Positions 16,653 through 25,389 of a DNA stretch of 64,000 nt are shown here, piece after piece. The notes beneath the pieces were generated by a model, which worked only from the letters and a program-made list of their open reading frames with translations, ran no database searches and had not been told where the DNA came from. A program made the translations under genes and the position numbers. The DNA is from Falsiroseomonas oleicola (GTDB lineage: Bacteria; Pseudomonadota; Alphaproteobacteria; Acetobacterales; Acetobacteraceae), in contig NZ_JAERQM010000009.1 of assembly GCF_019029495.1 (NCBI RefSeq), forward strand, positions 101,974-165,973, in the 5' to 3' direction. The first letter of the stretch is position 1, and each line of letters starts with the position of its first letter.

Positions 16653-17759
16653 ATGCAAAGCTTCCAGCAGGACTGCGTCGAACTGGCGCTGGAAAAGTTT
16701 CGGCGGGGCGAGATCAGCCGGCGCGGGCTGATGGCGGGGCTCGCCGCGCTGGGCGCGGCGGCGGCATTGCCCGACCCGGCGCAGGCCCAGGCCGCGCAGC
16801 GTCTGGTGATGGTGAACTGGGGCGGCATCGCCAACCAGGGCTTCGGCAACAACTACGGCAAGCCCTTCGAGGCGGCGAATCCGGGCGTGACGGTGGTGCA
16901 GGACAGCACCGGGCCTTCCGCCGGGCGCATCCGCTCCATGGTCGAATCGGGCCGGGTCACCTGGGACCTCTGCGACAGCTCCGCCACCTCGGCCTTTCTG
17001 CTGGGCGGGATGAACCTGCTGAACCCGGTGGATTACAGCGTGGTCGACCGCGCCAATGTCATCGGCCCGACCTTCGCGCTGGAACATGGCGCCGCGCCGT
17101 ATTCCTTCAGCAGCGTACTGGTCTATGACAGCAGCAAGTTCGCCACGGCGCCGACCGGCTGGGCGGATTTCTGGGACCTTCAGAAATTCCCTGGCACCCG
17201 CCTGCTGCGGCGCGATGCCGCCGGCGCGCTGGATGCGGCGCAGATGGCGCTGGGCAAGGACATCGCCAGCCTCTACCCGCTCGATATCCGCGCCTGCCTC
17301 GCCAAGGTGCGGGAAATCCGGCGCAGCCTGGTCTTCTGGACCAGCGGATCCGAGTCGGAGCAGTTCATCCGCACGGGTGAGGCGGTGATGGGCCAGATCT
17401 GGCACACCCGCGCCAAGGTGCTGGAAGCGGAGAGCAACGGCCGGTTCAAGTTCATCTGGAACCAGGGCATCCTGCAGCCGGGCATCTTCGTCAGCCCGCG
17501 CGGCAATCCGGGCGGCGCGCTGGCGCAGCGGCTGCTGGCCTCGATGCTGGCGAATGCGGCGGGGCAGGTGGAGTTGCTGAAGCTGATGGGCAACGGCCCG
17601 ACCAACCCGAATGCCGCGGCGCTCGTGCCGGAGGAATTCAAGAAGTACAACCCGACCGAACCCGCCAATGCCCGGGTCCAGGTGGCGCAGGATGGCCGCT
17701 GGTGGGGGCAGAATTATGCCCAGGCCAATGCGGACTATATCGACATGGTCACCGGCTGA
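16653..17759 (+). CDS. ABC transporter substrate-binding protein, PotD/PotF-type
   Basis: A 368-residue periplasmic binding protein of the spermidine/putrescine (family 1) class. A twin-arginine style leader, SRRGLMAGLAALGAAAAL, ends near PAQAQ, suggesting Tat export. The fold shows LVMVNWGGI early, then DLCDSSATSAF and VLVYDSSKF with TGWADFWD, standard for PotD relatives. It heads the plus-strand arm (importer plus two enzymes) and is followed by a strong RNA hairpin. Ligand could be a polyamine or another cationic amine; the neighbouring oxidase supports an amine but does not prove it. Confidence 0.9.
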   Translation: MQSFQQDCVELALEKFRRGEISRRGLMAGLAALGAAAALPDPAQAQAAQRLVMVNWGGIANQGFGNNYGKPFEAANPGVTVVQDSTGPSAGRIRSMVESGRVTWDLCDSSATSAFLLGGMNLLNPVDYSVVDRANVIGPTFALEHGAAPYSFSSVLVYDSSKFATAPTGWADFWDLQKFPGTRLLRRDAAGALDAAQMALGKDIASLYPLDIRACLAKVREIRRSLVFWTSGSESEQFIRTGEAVMGQIWHTRAKVLEAESNGRFKFIWNQGILQPGIFVSPRGNPGGALAQRLLASMLANAAGQVELLKLMGNGPTNPNAAALVPEEFKKYNPTEPANARVQVAQDGRWWGQNYAQANADYIDMVTG

Positions 17760-17771
17760 GGGCAGGAATGC

Positions 17772-17796
17772 TGCGGTGCGGCAAAGCCGCACCGCA
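17772..17796 (+). promoter_or_regulatory. intercistronic hairpin after the binding-protein gene
   Basis: A perfect 11-base-pair inverted repeat, TGCGGTGCGGC and its complement, with an AAA loop, lies 12 bases after the binding-protein stop and 21 bases before the next start. There is no T-run, so full termination is unlikely. Such hairpins commonly protect the upstream message or partly attenuate downstream genes, giving excess binding protein over the permease. Confidence 0.6.
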
Positions 17797-17817
17797 AGCT
17801 GCGTGACAAGGGGTTCC

Positions 17818-18759
17818 ATGCCGACGATCCTGGTGAAATCCGGTGGCGAGGCCGCCATGCCGGAATGGCAGCGGCATTTCGCCGAATTCGCCCCTGGCCT
17901 CGATGTGCGCTGGTGGGGCGATGCCGGCGTGGCGCCGGAGCAGGTGGACTACGTGCTGGTCTGGGACCCGGAGCCGGGGCGGATCGGCCGCATGCCGAAC
18001 CTCAAGCTGATCTTCGGCACCGGGGCGGGCGTGGACTTCATCACCGCCGATCCGGACCTGCCGAAGCATCTGCCGCTGCTGCGCATGGCCACCAAGGGTT
18101 CCACCCAGCGGATGGGCGAATTCGTCTGCTGGGCGGCGCTGTCGCTGCTGAAGGATGCGCGCAGGGTCGCGCTGAACCAGGCGGCGGCGCGGTGGAAGTT
18201 CTTCGAACCGGAATTCACCGCGCGCGAAAGCACCATCGGCGTCATGGGCCTGGGCAATATGGGCAGCCGCGCGGCGGTGATGCTTCAGGGCCTGGGCTTT
18301 CCCGTGCGCGGCTGGTCGCGCAGCCGCAAGGACCTGCCGGGCGTGACCTGCTTCGCGGGTGCCGAGGAATTCGACGCCTTCCTGGCGGAGACGAAGATCC
18401 TGGTCTGCCTGCTGCCCGCCACGCCGGAGACGCAGGGCATTCTGGGCGCGCCCTTGCTGCAAAAGCTGCCGAAGGGCGCGGGCCTGGTGAATGTCGGCCG
18501 CGGCAGCCACCAGAAGCTCGGGGACATCATCGCGGCGCTCGATTCCGGTCATCTCTCCGGCGCCGTGCTCGATGTGTTCGAGAAGGAACCGCTGCCGGCG
18601 GAAAGCCCCGCCTGGGCGCATCCGAAGATCATCGTGACGCCGCACATCGCCAGCCTGCCGAGCCGGCGGGAACGCGCCGAATATGTGGCGGCCGCGATCG
18701 CCGATCACGCCGCGGGCCGTCCGCTTCCCAATCTCTACGACCACGCACGAGGTTACTGA
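17818..18759 (+). CDS. D-2-hydroxyacid dehydrogenase (GhrA-like)
   Basis: A 313-residue NAD(P)-dependent dehydrogenase of the glyoxylate/hydroxypyruvate reductase A type. The cofactor motif GVMGLGNMGSRAA, catalytic Arg in NVGRGSHQ, Glu in FEKEPLP and His in VTPHIASLPS are all present. It lies between the binding protein and a class II aldolase, whose ATG overlaps its stop (TGATG). It probably reduces a 2-oxoacid formed from the imported compound. Distinction between GhrA and other family members is not possible here. Confidence 0.9.
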   Translation: MPTILVKSGGEAAMPEWQRHFAEFAPGLDVRWWGDAGVAPEQVDYVLVWDPEPGRIGRMPNLKLIFGTGAGVDFITADPDLPKHLPLLRMATKGSTQRMGEFVCWAALSLLKDARRVALNQAAARWKFFEPEFTARESTIGVMGLGNMGSRAAVMLQGLGFPVRGWSRSRKDLPGVTCFAGAEEFDAFLAETKILVCLLPATPETQGILGAPLLQKLPKGAGLVNVGRGSHQKLGDIIAALDSGHLSGAVLDVFEKEPLPAESPAWAHPKIIVTPHIASLPSRRERAEYVAAAIADHAAGRPLPNLYDHARGY

Positions 18760-19529
18760 TGGCGCTTCCCGCCGCTCCCACCCGCCCCGATCCGGACCAT
18801 GTGCCGACCGAGCAGGAGCTGCGGGAGGATCTGGCCGCCGCCTACCGGCTGATCGCGCTGCATGGCATGACCGACCTGGTCTTCACCCATCTTTCGGTGC
18901 GGGTGCCAGGCGAAGGCCACAGGTTCCTGGTCAATCCCTACGGGTTGTTGTTCGAGGAAATCACCGCCTCCTCCCTCGTGCTGGTGGATGCGGAGGGGGC
19001 GCCGAAACAGGCGACCACCTGGCCGGTGAATCCTGCCGGCTTCGTCATCCATTCCGCCGTGCATCTCGGCGCGCCGAATGCGAATTGCGTGATGCACACG
19101 CATACCTTGGCCGGGATGGCGGTGGCGGCACAGAAGGGCGGGCTGCTGCCGCTGAACCAGATGATGATGGAATTCATGGGCCGCGTCGCGATCCATGACT
19201 ATGAAGGCGTCGCCGCCGACGACAATCTGTCGGAGCGTGAGCGGCTGGTGCAGGACCTCGGCGACAAGCCGGCGATGATTTTGCGCAACCACGGCCTGCT
19301 GACGGTGGGGCACACCGTGGCGGAGGCCTTCTACTGGATGTGGTATCTGGAACAGTCCTGCCGCATCCAGATCGCCGCGCAATCCTCCGGCGCGCCCCTG
19401 GCCGTCGCCTCCGACGCCACGGTGGAGCGCACCCGCAAGCAGTTCAGCACCGGCCCGACCAAGGGCTGGCTGCCCTGGCAGGCGCTGCGGCGAAAGCTGG
19501 ACCGCGAGCAGCCGGACTACCGCGCATGA
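18759..19529 (+). CDS. class II aldolase/adducin family protein
   Basis: A 256-residue protein with the zinc motif VMHTHTLAGMA, a catalytic/metal region FMGRVAIHDYEGVA and RNHGLLTVGHTVAEAF, which are the standard features of class II (fuculose-phosphate-type) aldolases and related decarboxylases. The start overlaps the upstream stop by one base. Its position between a hydroxyacid dehydrogenase and the importer ATPase suggests retro-aldol or decarboxylation of a pathway intermediate. Adducin-like members without sugar-phosphate activity are common, so the reaction is open. Confidence 0.88.
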   Translation: MALPAAPTRPDPDHVPTEQELREDLAAAYRLIALHGMTDLVFTHLSVRVPGEGHRFLVNPYGLLFEEITASSLVLVDAEGAPKQATTWPVNPAGFVIHSAVHLGAPNANCVMHTHTLAGMAVAAQKGGLLPLNQMMMEFMGRVAIHDYEGVAADDNLSERERLVQDLGDKPAMILRNHGLLTVGHTVAEAFYWMWYLEQSCRIQIAAQSSGAPLAVASDATVERTRKQFSTGPTKGWLPWQALRRKLDREQPDYRA

Positions 19530-20620
19530 GCGGCGCCACCGGCCATGCCCTGGCGATCGAGCGGCTGAGCAAGCGCTATGGCAGCTTCACCGCCGTCGCC
19601 GATGTCTCGCTCGCCGTGGGGCAGGGGGAGTTCCTGACCCTGCTGGGGCCTTCGGGCAGCGGCAAGACCACCATCCTGATGTGCATCGCCGGCTTCGTCG
19701 CGCCCAGCGAGGGCGCCATCCGCCTCGATGGCCGCGACATCACCGCTTTGCCGCCGGAACGCCGCGACTTCGGCATGGTGTTCCAGGGCTATGCGCTGTT
19801 CCCGCATATGACGGTCGCGGAGAACGTCGCCTTCCCGCTGCGCGTCCGCAAGCTGGGTGCGGCGGAGCGGGAGGCGAAGGTGCGCGCGGCGCTGGACCTG
19901 GTGCAGCTTTCCGCCTTCGGTGACCGCCTGCCGCGCCAGCTTTCCGGCGGCCAGCAGCAGCGCGTGGCGCTGGCCCGCGCGCTGGTGTTCGAACCGGCGC
20001 TGCTGCTGCTGGACGAGCCGCTATCCGCGCTCGACAAGAAGCTGCGCGCCGAATTGCAGGACGAGTTGAAGGCGCTGCACCGCCGCATCGGCCGCACCTT
20101 CGTCAATGTGACGCATGACCAGGAGGAGGCGCTGTCCCTGTCGGACCGCGTCGCCATCCTCAACCATGGCAAGCTGATCCAGCAGGGCGCGCCGGCCGAG
20201 CTGTATGAGCGGCCCGCGACGCGCTTCGTCGCCGACTTCCTCGGCAAGTCCAACTTCCTGCACGGCACGGTGCGGGAGGTTTTCGCGGGCGGATTCGCCA
20301 TCGGCGCCGGCAGCACGCGGGTGGTGACCGCCGCCGCCGATTCGCCGCCGCTCGGCAGCCAGGTGCTGCTCAGCCTGCGTCCGGAGAAGATGGCGCTGCT
20401 GGCGGAGGGCGAGACGGCGGAGAACAGCGTGACCGGCATCATCGAGAGCTGGTCCTATCTCGGCGCCGGCTATGCGCTGAACGTCGCGGTGCCGGATTTC
20501 GGCACGCTGCGCATCACGCTCTCCACATGGAACGCCCCGATCGCGCCGCGGGAAGGCCTGGCGCTGCGCCTCGGCTGGAGTGCTGCGGCCAGCGTGCCCG
20601 TGCTGGACGACGCGCCATGA
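19526..20620 (+). CDS. ABC transporter ATP-binding protein, PotA-type
   Basis: A 364-residue import ATPase. Walker A GPSGSGKTT, Q-loop VFQGYALFPHMTV, signature LSGGQQQR, Walker B LLLLDEPLSALD and switch His in THDQEEA are clear, and a C-terminal TOBE-like regulatory domain (about 280-360) fits PotA/FbpC relatives. Start overlaps the aldolase stop by ATGA. It energises the permeases encoded directly downstream. Confidence 0.93.
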   Translation: MSGATGHALAIERLSKRYGSFTAVADVSLAVGQGEFLTLLGPSGSGKTTILMCIAGFVAPSEGAIRLDGRDITALPPERRDFGMVFQGYALFPHMTVAENVAFPLRVRKLGAAEREAKVRAALDLVQLSAFGDRLPRQLSGGQQQRVALARALVFEPALLLLDEPLSALDKKLRAELQDELKALHRRIGRTFVNVTHDQEEALSLSDRVAILNHGKLIQQGAPAELYERPATRFVADFLGKSNFLHGTVREVFAGGFAIGAGSTRVVTAAADSPPLGSQVLLSLRPEKMALLAEGETAENSVTGIIESWSYLGAGYALNVAVPDFGTLRITLSTWNAPIAPREGLALRLGWSAAASVPVLDDAP

Positions 20621-21456
20621 TCCGGCGGCAGGATGCCGGTTGGTGGCTGCTGATCCTGCCGGCCTTCCTGCTGATGACGGCCTTCTATGTCGCGCCCATC
20701 GCGCAGGTGCTGGCAATATCCTTCACCGAGCCGACGCCGGGCCTGGGCAATTACGAACGGCTTTTCACCAGTGACAGCGTGCAGCGGGTCATCATCACCA
20801 CGCTGCGCATCTGCCTCATCACCACGGCGCTGTCGCTGCTGCTGGGCTATGTGCTGTCCTATCGCATCGCATTGTCCAGCCCTTCGGCGCAGCGCTGGTG
20901 GATTCTGGCGGTGCTGGTGCCGCTGTGGATTTCCGTGCTTGTGCGCGCCTTCGCCTGGGTGACGCTGCTGCGCCGGCAGGGGCTGGTGAATGAGACGCTG
21001 ATGGCGACCGGCGTCATCACCGAACCGCTCGCGCTGGTCTGGAACGAATTCGGCATCATCGTCGGCATGGTGCACTACATGGTGCCCTATGCCGTGCTGC
21101 CGATGCTGGCCAGCATGCGGGAGATCGACCCGCGACTGCTGGCTGCCGCGCGCGGTCTGGGCGCCAGCCGCTTCACCATCTTCGGCCGCATCTTCCTGCC
21201 GCTGTCGCTGCCGGGGCTGCTGGCGGCGGGTCTGCTGGTCTTCATCTTCTCGCTCGGCTTCTACATCACCCCGGCGCTGCTCGGCGGTGGCCGCACGCTG
21301 ATGGTGGCGGAATGGATCGGGTTGCAGATCCTGGATCTGCTGCGCTGGGGGCTGGGGACCATGATGGCGACGATGCTGGTCGTCGCCATCCTGACGACGC
21401 TGGCGGTCTTCGCCCGCGTCGTCGATCTGCGGCGCATCTTCGGAGGTGGGGCATGA
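20617..21456 (+). CDS. ABC transporter permease, PotB-type
   Basis: A 279-residue inner-membrane protein with about six helices. The cytoplasmic EAA loop is seen as AAARGLGASRFTIFGRIFLPLSLPG, the contact site for the ATPase. ATGA overlap with the upstream gene fixes the start. The short N-terminus and the early YVAPIAQVLAISF segment are typical of PotB/PotH relatives. Confidence 0.92.
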   Translation: MIRRQDAGWWLLILPAFLLMTAFYVAPIAQVLAISFTEPTPGLGNYERLFTSDSVQRVIITTLRICLITTALSLLLGYVLSYRIALSSPSAQRWWILAVLVPLWISVLVRAFAWVTLLRRQGLVNETLMATGVITEPLALVWNEFGIIVGMVHYMVPYAVLPMLASMREIDPRLLAAARGLGASRFTIFGRIFLPLSLPGLLAAGLLVFIFSLGFYITPALLGGGRTLMVAEWIGLQILDLLRWGLGTMMATMLVVAILTTLAVFARVVDLRRIFGGGA

Positions 21457-22238
21457 TGACGCACCAGCCCGGGCCCTTCGCCCGCATCTCCGCCGGCGTG
21501 GTGGCGCTGTATCTGCTGCTGCCGATCAGCATCATCATCCCGGTCTCGATGACCGACCAGCGCTTCCTGTCCCTGCCGAAGGAGGCGCTGTCGCTTCAGC
21601 ATTATGCGACGGTGCTGACCTCCCCCGAATGGCTGGCCTCGATCTGGCAATCCTTCCTGATCGCCATCGCGGCGACCGCCATCGCCGTGATCGCCGGCAC
21701 GCTCTGCGCCATCGGCTGCTGGCGCCTGTCGCGGCGGAGCACGGACCTGATCCGGGCGCTGATGCTGCTGCCGATCATCATCCCCTCCATCGTCTATGCC
21801 ATCGGCCTGTATCGCTACTTCGCGGGGCTCGATCTGCTGGACCGCTTCATGGGGGTGGCGCTGGCGCACGGGGTCACCGGCATCCCCTATGTCGTCATCA
21901 CCGTCTCCACCGCGCTGGCCGCCTTCGACCCGAGGCTGGAACAGGCGGCGCGGGGCATGGGGGCCTCGCTGATGCAGACGCTGCGCTGGGTGATCCTGCC
22001 GCGCATCACGCCGGGCATCCTCTCCGGCGGGATTTTTGCGTTCATTCATAGCTGGGACGAGCTGGTGATCGTTTTGTTCATCGCCTCCCGCGACGTCTTC
22101 ACCCTGCCGCGACGTATCTGGGACGGCATCAACGAGAACCTGGACCCCGCCATGGCGGCGGTGGCCGTGCTGCTGGTGGTCTTCACCACGGGGCTGCTGC
22201 TGCTGGACCTGATGCTGCGCCGGCGCCGGGCGGAGTAG
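21453..22238 (+). CDS. ABC transporter permease, PotC-type
   Basis: A 261-residue inner-membrane permease, partner of the PotB-type subunit. The EAA loop reads QAARGMGASLMQTLRWVILPRITPG, followed by FAFIHSWDELVIVLF, a PotC/PotI hallmark. GGAGG precedes the start, which overlaps the previous stop by ATGA. Last gene of the importer operon; hflX follows after 51 bases. Confidence 0.92.
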   Translation: MMTHQPGPFARISAGVVALYLLLPISIIIPVSMTDQRFLSLPKEALSLQHYATVLTSPEWLASIWQSFLIAIAATAIAVIAGTLCAIGCWRLSRRSTDLIRALMLLPIIIPSIVYAIGLYRYFAGLDLLDRFMGVALAHGVTGIPYVVITVSTALAAFDPRLEQAARGMGASLMQTLRWVILPRITPGILSGGIFAFIHSWDELVIVLFIASRDVFTLPRRIWDGINENLDPAMAAVAVLLVVFTTGLLLLDLMLRRRRAE

Positions 22239-22289
22239 CGCCATGGGCGCGTAGAGGCTTTCCGGCGCCATCCGTGCTAGGTCCCCGCC

Positions 22290-23639
22290 ATGGAGACCAA
22301 AGCCCCCACCCCGCGTGCCGTCCTCGTCGGAATCCAGACGCCGGAGGTGGACGACATCGCCCACGCCGCCAGCCTCGAGGAGCTGGGCCGGCTGGTGAAG
22401 ACCCTGGGCTATGAGGTGGTGGGCGAGGTCTCCCAGCGCCGCGAGGGCACCGGCGCCGGATCGCTGCTCGGCAGCGGCAAGCTGGCGGAACTGGCGGCGC
22501 TGACGGGTGGCACCGGCGAGATCGGGACCATGGCGCCGAAGTCGACGGCGAAGGCGCGCCAGCGTTTCGAGGGCGCCGCCGACGCGCCCGCCGCCAGAGA
22601 GCCGGACGAAGAAGCCTCCGCGCCAAAACCCGAATTCGTGATCGTCGACCACGAGCTGTCGCCCAGCCAGATCCGCAACCTGGAACGCGCCACCGGCGCG
22701 CAGGTGCTGGATCGCACCGGCGTCATCGTCGAGATCTTCCACCGCCACGCCAATACGCGGGAGGCGAAGCTTCAGGTGGAGATGGCGCGGCTGAAATACG
22801 TCGCGCCGCGCCTGCGGGAATCCTCGGGCGGCGGTGGCCGGCAGCAGGGGCCGGGCGCGGGCGAGACGACGCTCGACCTCGATCGTCGCAAGATCCGCGA
22901 CCGTATCTCCGAACTGAAAGACCAGTTGGAGGCGGTGCAGCGCGATGCGGACAACCGCCGCTCCGCCCGGCGCGACCAGCTTCGCGTGGCACTTGTTGGC
23001 TATACGAACGCGGGCAAATCCTCCCTCATGCGGGCGCTGACCGGCAGCCAGGTGCTGGTGGAGGACAAGCTCTTCGCCACGCTGGACACCACCGTGCGCA
23101 TCCTTCAGCCGGAGACGCGGCCGCGCGTGCTGGTCTCCGACACCGTGGGTTTCATCAAGCAGTTGCCGCATGATCTTGTGGCGTCGTTCCGTTCGACGCT
23201 GGCGGAGGCGCTGGAAGCCTCGCTGCTGCTGTTCGTGGTCGATGCCTCAGACCCGACCTATGAGGCGCAGTTGGAGGTCAGCCGCAGCGTGCTGCGGGAG
23301 ATCGGCGCGGATGCGGTGCCCTCGCGCCTGGTGCTGAACAAGATGGACCGGGTGGATGACGCCGGCCGCGCGGCCCTGGCGGAGAAGCACCCCGATGCCA
23401 TCATGCTGTCCGCCCATGCGCCCGGGGATGTCGCCGCGCTGCGCGAAACCCTCATCGCCTTCTTCGAGGCGCAGATGGAGGAGGATGTGCTGGTGCTGCC
23501 CTATGCCAAGCAGGGGCTGATCGGCGAGGTCTATGAAAGCGCCCGCGTACTGTCCGAGGACTATGACGAGAAAGGCCGCGTCTTGAAGATACGCGGCCTG
23601 CCCGGCGCCATTGCGAGGCTGCGACGCAGCCTCGCCTGA
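22290..23639 (+). CDS. hflX: GTPase HflX
   Basis: A 449-residue ribosome-associated GTPase that splits stalled or hibernating ribosomes. The N-terminal domain carries SLLGSGKLAEL and FVIVDHELSPSQIRNLE; the G domain has G1 GYTNAGKSSL, G3 DTVGF and G4 NKMD. Compared with usual HflX proteins there is an extra stretch at about 72-114, Ala/Glu/Lys rich and low complexity, between two conserved strands of the N-terminal domain. In many proteobacteria hflX follows hfq, but here it follows an ABC permease. Confidence 0.95.
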   Translation: METKAPTPRAVLVGIQTPEVDDIAHAASLEELGRLVKTLGYEVVGEVSQRREGTGAGSLLGSGKLAELAALTGGTGEIGTMAPKSTAKARQRFEGAADAPAAREPDEEASAPKPEFVIVDHELSPSQIRNLERATGAQVLDRTGVIVEIFHRHANTREAKLQVEMARLKYVAPRLRESSGGGGRQQGPGAGETTLDLDRRKIRDRISELKDQLEAVQRDADNRRSARRDQLRVALVGYTNAGKSSLMRALTGSQVLVEDKLFATLDTTVRILQPETRPRVLVSDTVGFIKQLPHDLVASFRSTLAEALEASLLLFVVDASDPTYEAQLEVSRSVLREIGADAVPSRLVLNKMDRVDDAGRAALAEKHPDAIMLSAHAPGDVAALRETLIAFFEAQMEEDVLVLPYAKQGLIGEVYESARVLSEDYDEKGRVLKIRGLPGAIARLRRSLA

Positions 23640-23647
23640 ACGTTAGA

Positions 23648-25237
23648 CTAGCGCTTGGTCACCCCCCAAAAGACCGGCACGGTGGTCGGCCGCAGCCCCT
23701 CGATATTGCTGCGATGCGCGGCCAGGGTGCGGAACTGCCCGGCATTGATGTAGGGCAGCACGCGATAGGCGCGGGCATGGACGCGGTGCAGGATCTCCTG
23801 CCGCTTCGCCGCGTCATTCTCCTCCCACCACGACCGGCGCAGCGCCTCCAGCTCCGCATCGCAGGGCCAGCCGGTGAGGCCGCCCTCGCAGGGGCTGGCG
23901 AGATACAGGTTGGTCAGCGGGTTCTGGCCGTCCAGCACATTGGCCACCGTGACGAACATGTTCCAGCCGCCCTGCTCGACAGGCTCGCGACGGTTGCGAC
24001 GCTGCGTGACGGTGGCCCAGTCCATGCTCGGCACATCCATGGTCAGCCCGCCGCGCTGGAAGGCGGCGGCCATGGTCAGCGTCGCCGCGTTGTTGATCGG
24101 GCTGTCGGCGGCGTTCATGAAGACCACGCGCTGGTTCGCATAGCCGGCCTCCCGCAGCAGGGCGCGGGCGCGGTCCAGGTTCTCGGCGCGCAGGCCCTCG
24201 GCCCCGGCATCCGATTGCAGCGGCGTGTTGCAGAAGAAGTAGGCGGGGCAATAGGGCACCTGCTCGCTGGGCCGCACGCCCACGGCATTCAGCACGTCCT
24301 GCTGGTTGATCAGATGCAGCAGCGCCTGGCGCGCTTCCGGCTTGTCGAAGGGCGGCTGCGTGTGGTTCAGCCGCAGCCAGACCATGAAGCCCACCGGGTT
24401 CAGCGCGAAGGTGCGGATGTTGCGGTTGCGCTCCAGCACCGGGATCAGGTCGGGGGAGGGCTGTTCGATGAAGTCGATCTCACCCGCCTGCAAGGCCGCC
24501 GCCGCCGTGGCCGGGTCCGGCATCGCCACCCATTCCAACCGGTCGATATTCACCACCTTGCCGCCGGCCAGGCCGTCCGCCGGTTCCGAACGCGGGCGAT
24601 AGGCGGGGTTGCGGAGGTAGACGGCGCGGTTGCCCACCTGCCACTCACGCGGCTGGAAGATGAAGGGGCCGCTGCCGATCGCTTCCGTGATCGCGGTGCT
24701 GGCCGGCGTCGCCGCGATTCGCTCCGGCATCACGAACAGCGCGCTGGCGGTCGGGCGGGCCAGGGCTTCGGTCACCAGCGCGAAGGGGCGGGACAGGCGG
24801 ATGGTGAAGGTCTTGTCGTCCACCACCTCCATCGCCGCCGTGGAGGCCGCCAGCGCCCGGCCGACGATGTCGCGCTGCGACCAGCGGCGGATGGAGGCCA
24901 CGGCATCGGCCGCGCGCACCGGCGCGCCATCATGGAAGGTCAGCCCCTCGCGCAGGGTGAAGCTGTGGCTCAGCCCATCGGCGCTCACCTCATGCGTCTG
25001 CACCATCTGCGGTCGCGCCACGCCCTGGCTGTCGAGCGCGAAAAGCTGGTCATAGACCATGAAGCCGTGGTTGCGGACGAAGGCGGCGGTGGAGTTCACC
25101 GGGTCCAGGCTCGCCAGGTCGTTGATGAGCACGACCCGCAACGTCGACTGGGCGGCGGCGAGGGAGGCGGACAGGCTGAGGGCCGCCGCTGCCATGAGGG
25201 CCAGCCGGGGAAGGCCGAGCCAGGGTCTGCGCATCAT
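23648..25237 (-). CDS. ABC transporter substrate-binding protein, peptide/opine type (family 5)
   Basis: A 529-residue periplasmic binding protein. The signal peptide ends near ASLAAAQ; SADGLSHSFTLREGLTFHDGAPVRAAD is the family 5 signature. It is transcribed away from the amidohydrolase and Dpp-type importer operon on the plus strand, with no permease of its own on its strand, so it may be an alternative receptor for that importer, which also encodes a second binding protein at 28839. Cys residues in CPAYFFCNTPL probably form a disulfide, a feature seen in several family members. Confidence 0.9.
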   Translation of the reverse strand: MMRRPWLGLPRLALMAAAALSLSASLAAAQSTLRVVLINDLASLDPVNSTAAFVRNHGFMVYDQLFALDSQGVARPQMVQTHEVSADGLSHSFTLREGLTFHDGAPVRAADAVASIRRWSQRDIVGRALAASTAAMEVVDDKTFTIRLSRPFALVTEALARPTASALFVMPERIAATPASTAITEAIGSGPFIFQPREWQVGNRAVYLRNPAYRPRSEPADGLAGGKVVNIDRLEWVAMPDPATAAAALQAGEIDFIEQPSPDLIPVLERNRNIRTFALNPVGFMVWLRLNHTQPPFDKPEARQALLHLINQQDVLNAVGVRPSEQVPYCPAYFFCNTPLQSDAGAEGLRAENLDRARALLREAGYANQRVVFMNAADSPINNAATLTMAAAFQRGGLTMDVPSMDWATVTQRRNRREPVEQGGWNMFVTVANVLDGQNPLTNLYLASPCEGGLTGWPCDAELEALRRSWWEENDAAKRQEILHRVHARAYRVLPYINAGQFRTLAAHRSNIEGLRPTTVPVFWGVTKR

Positions 25238-25389
25238 TGAGGGTCATCCTGCCTAGTGAAGGGGCGGATCATCTCCGGCAGCGGGCCGATGCGCAATCTT
25301 CTTGCGTCATCGCCGGGTTGACGGGTGGGGATCACCGCATGACAGTCAGGTCACCAAAAACGACGCGCGGAATGGGGTTGGTCGACTGC

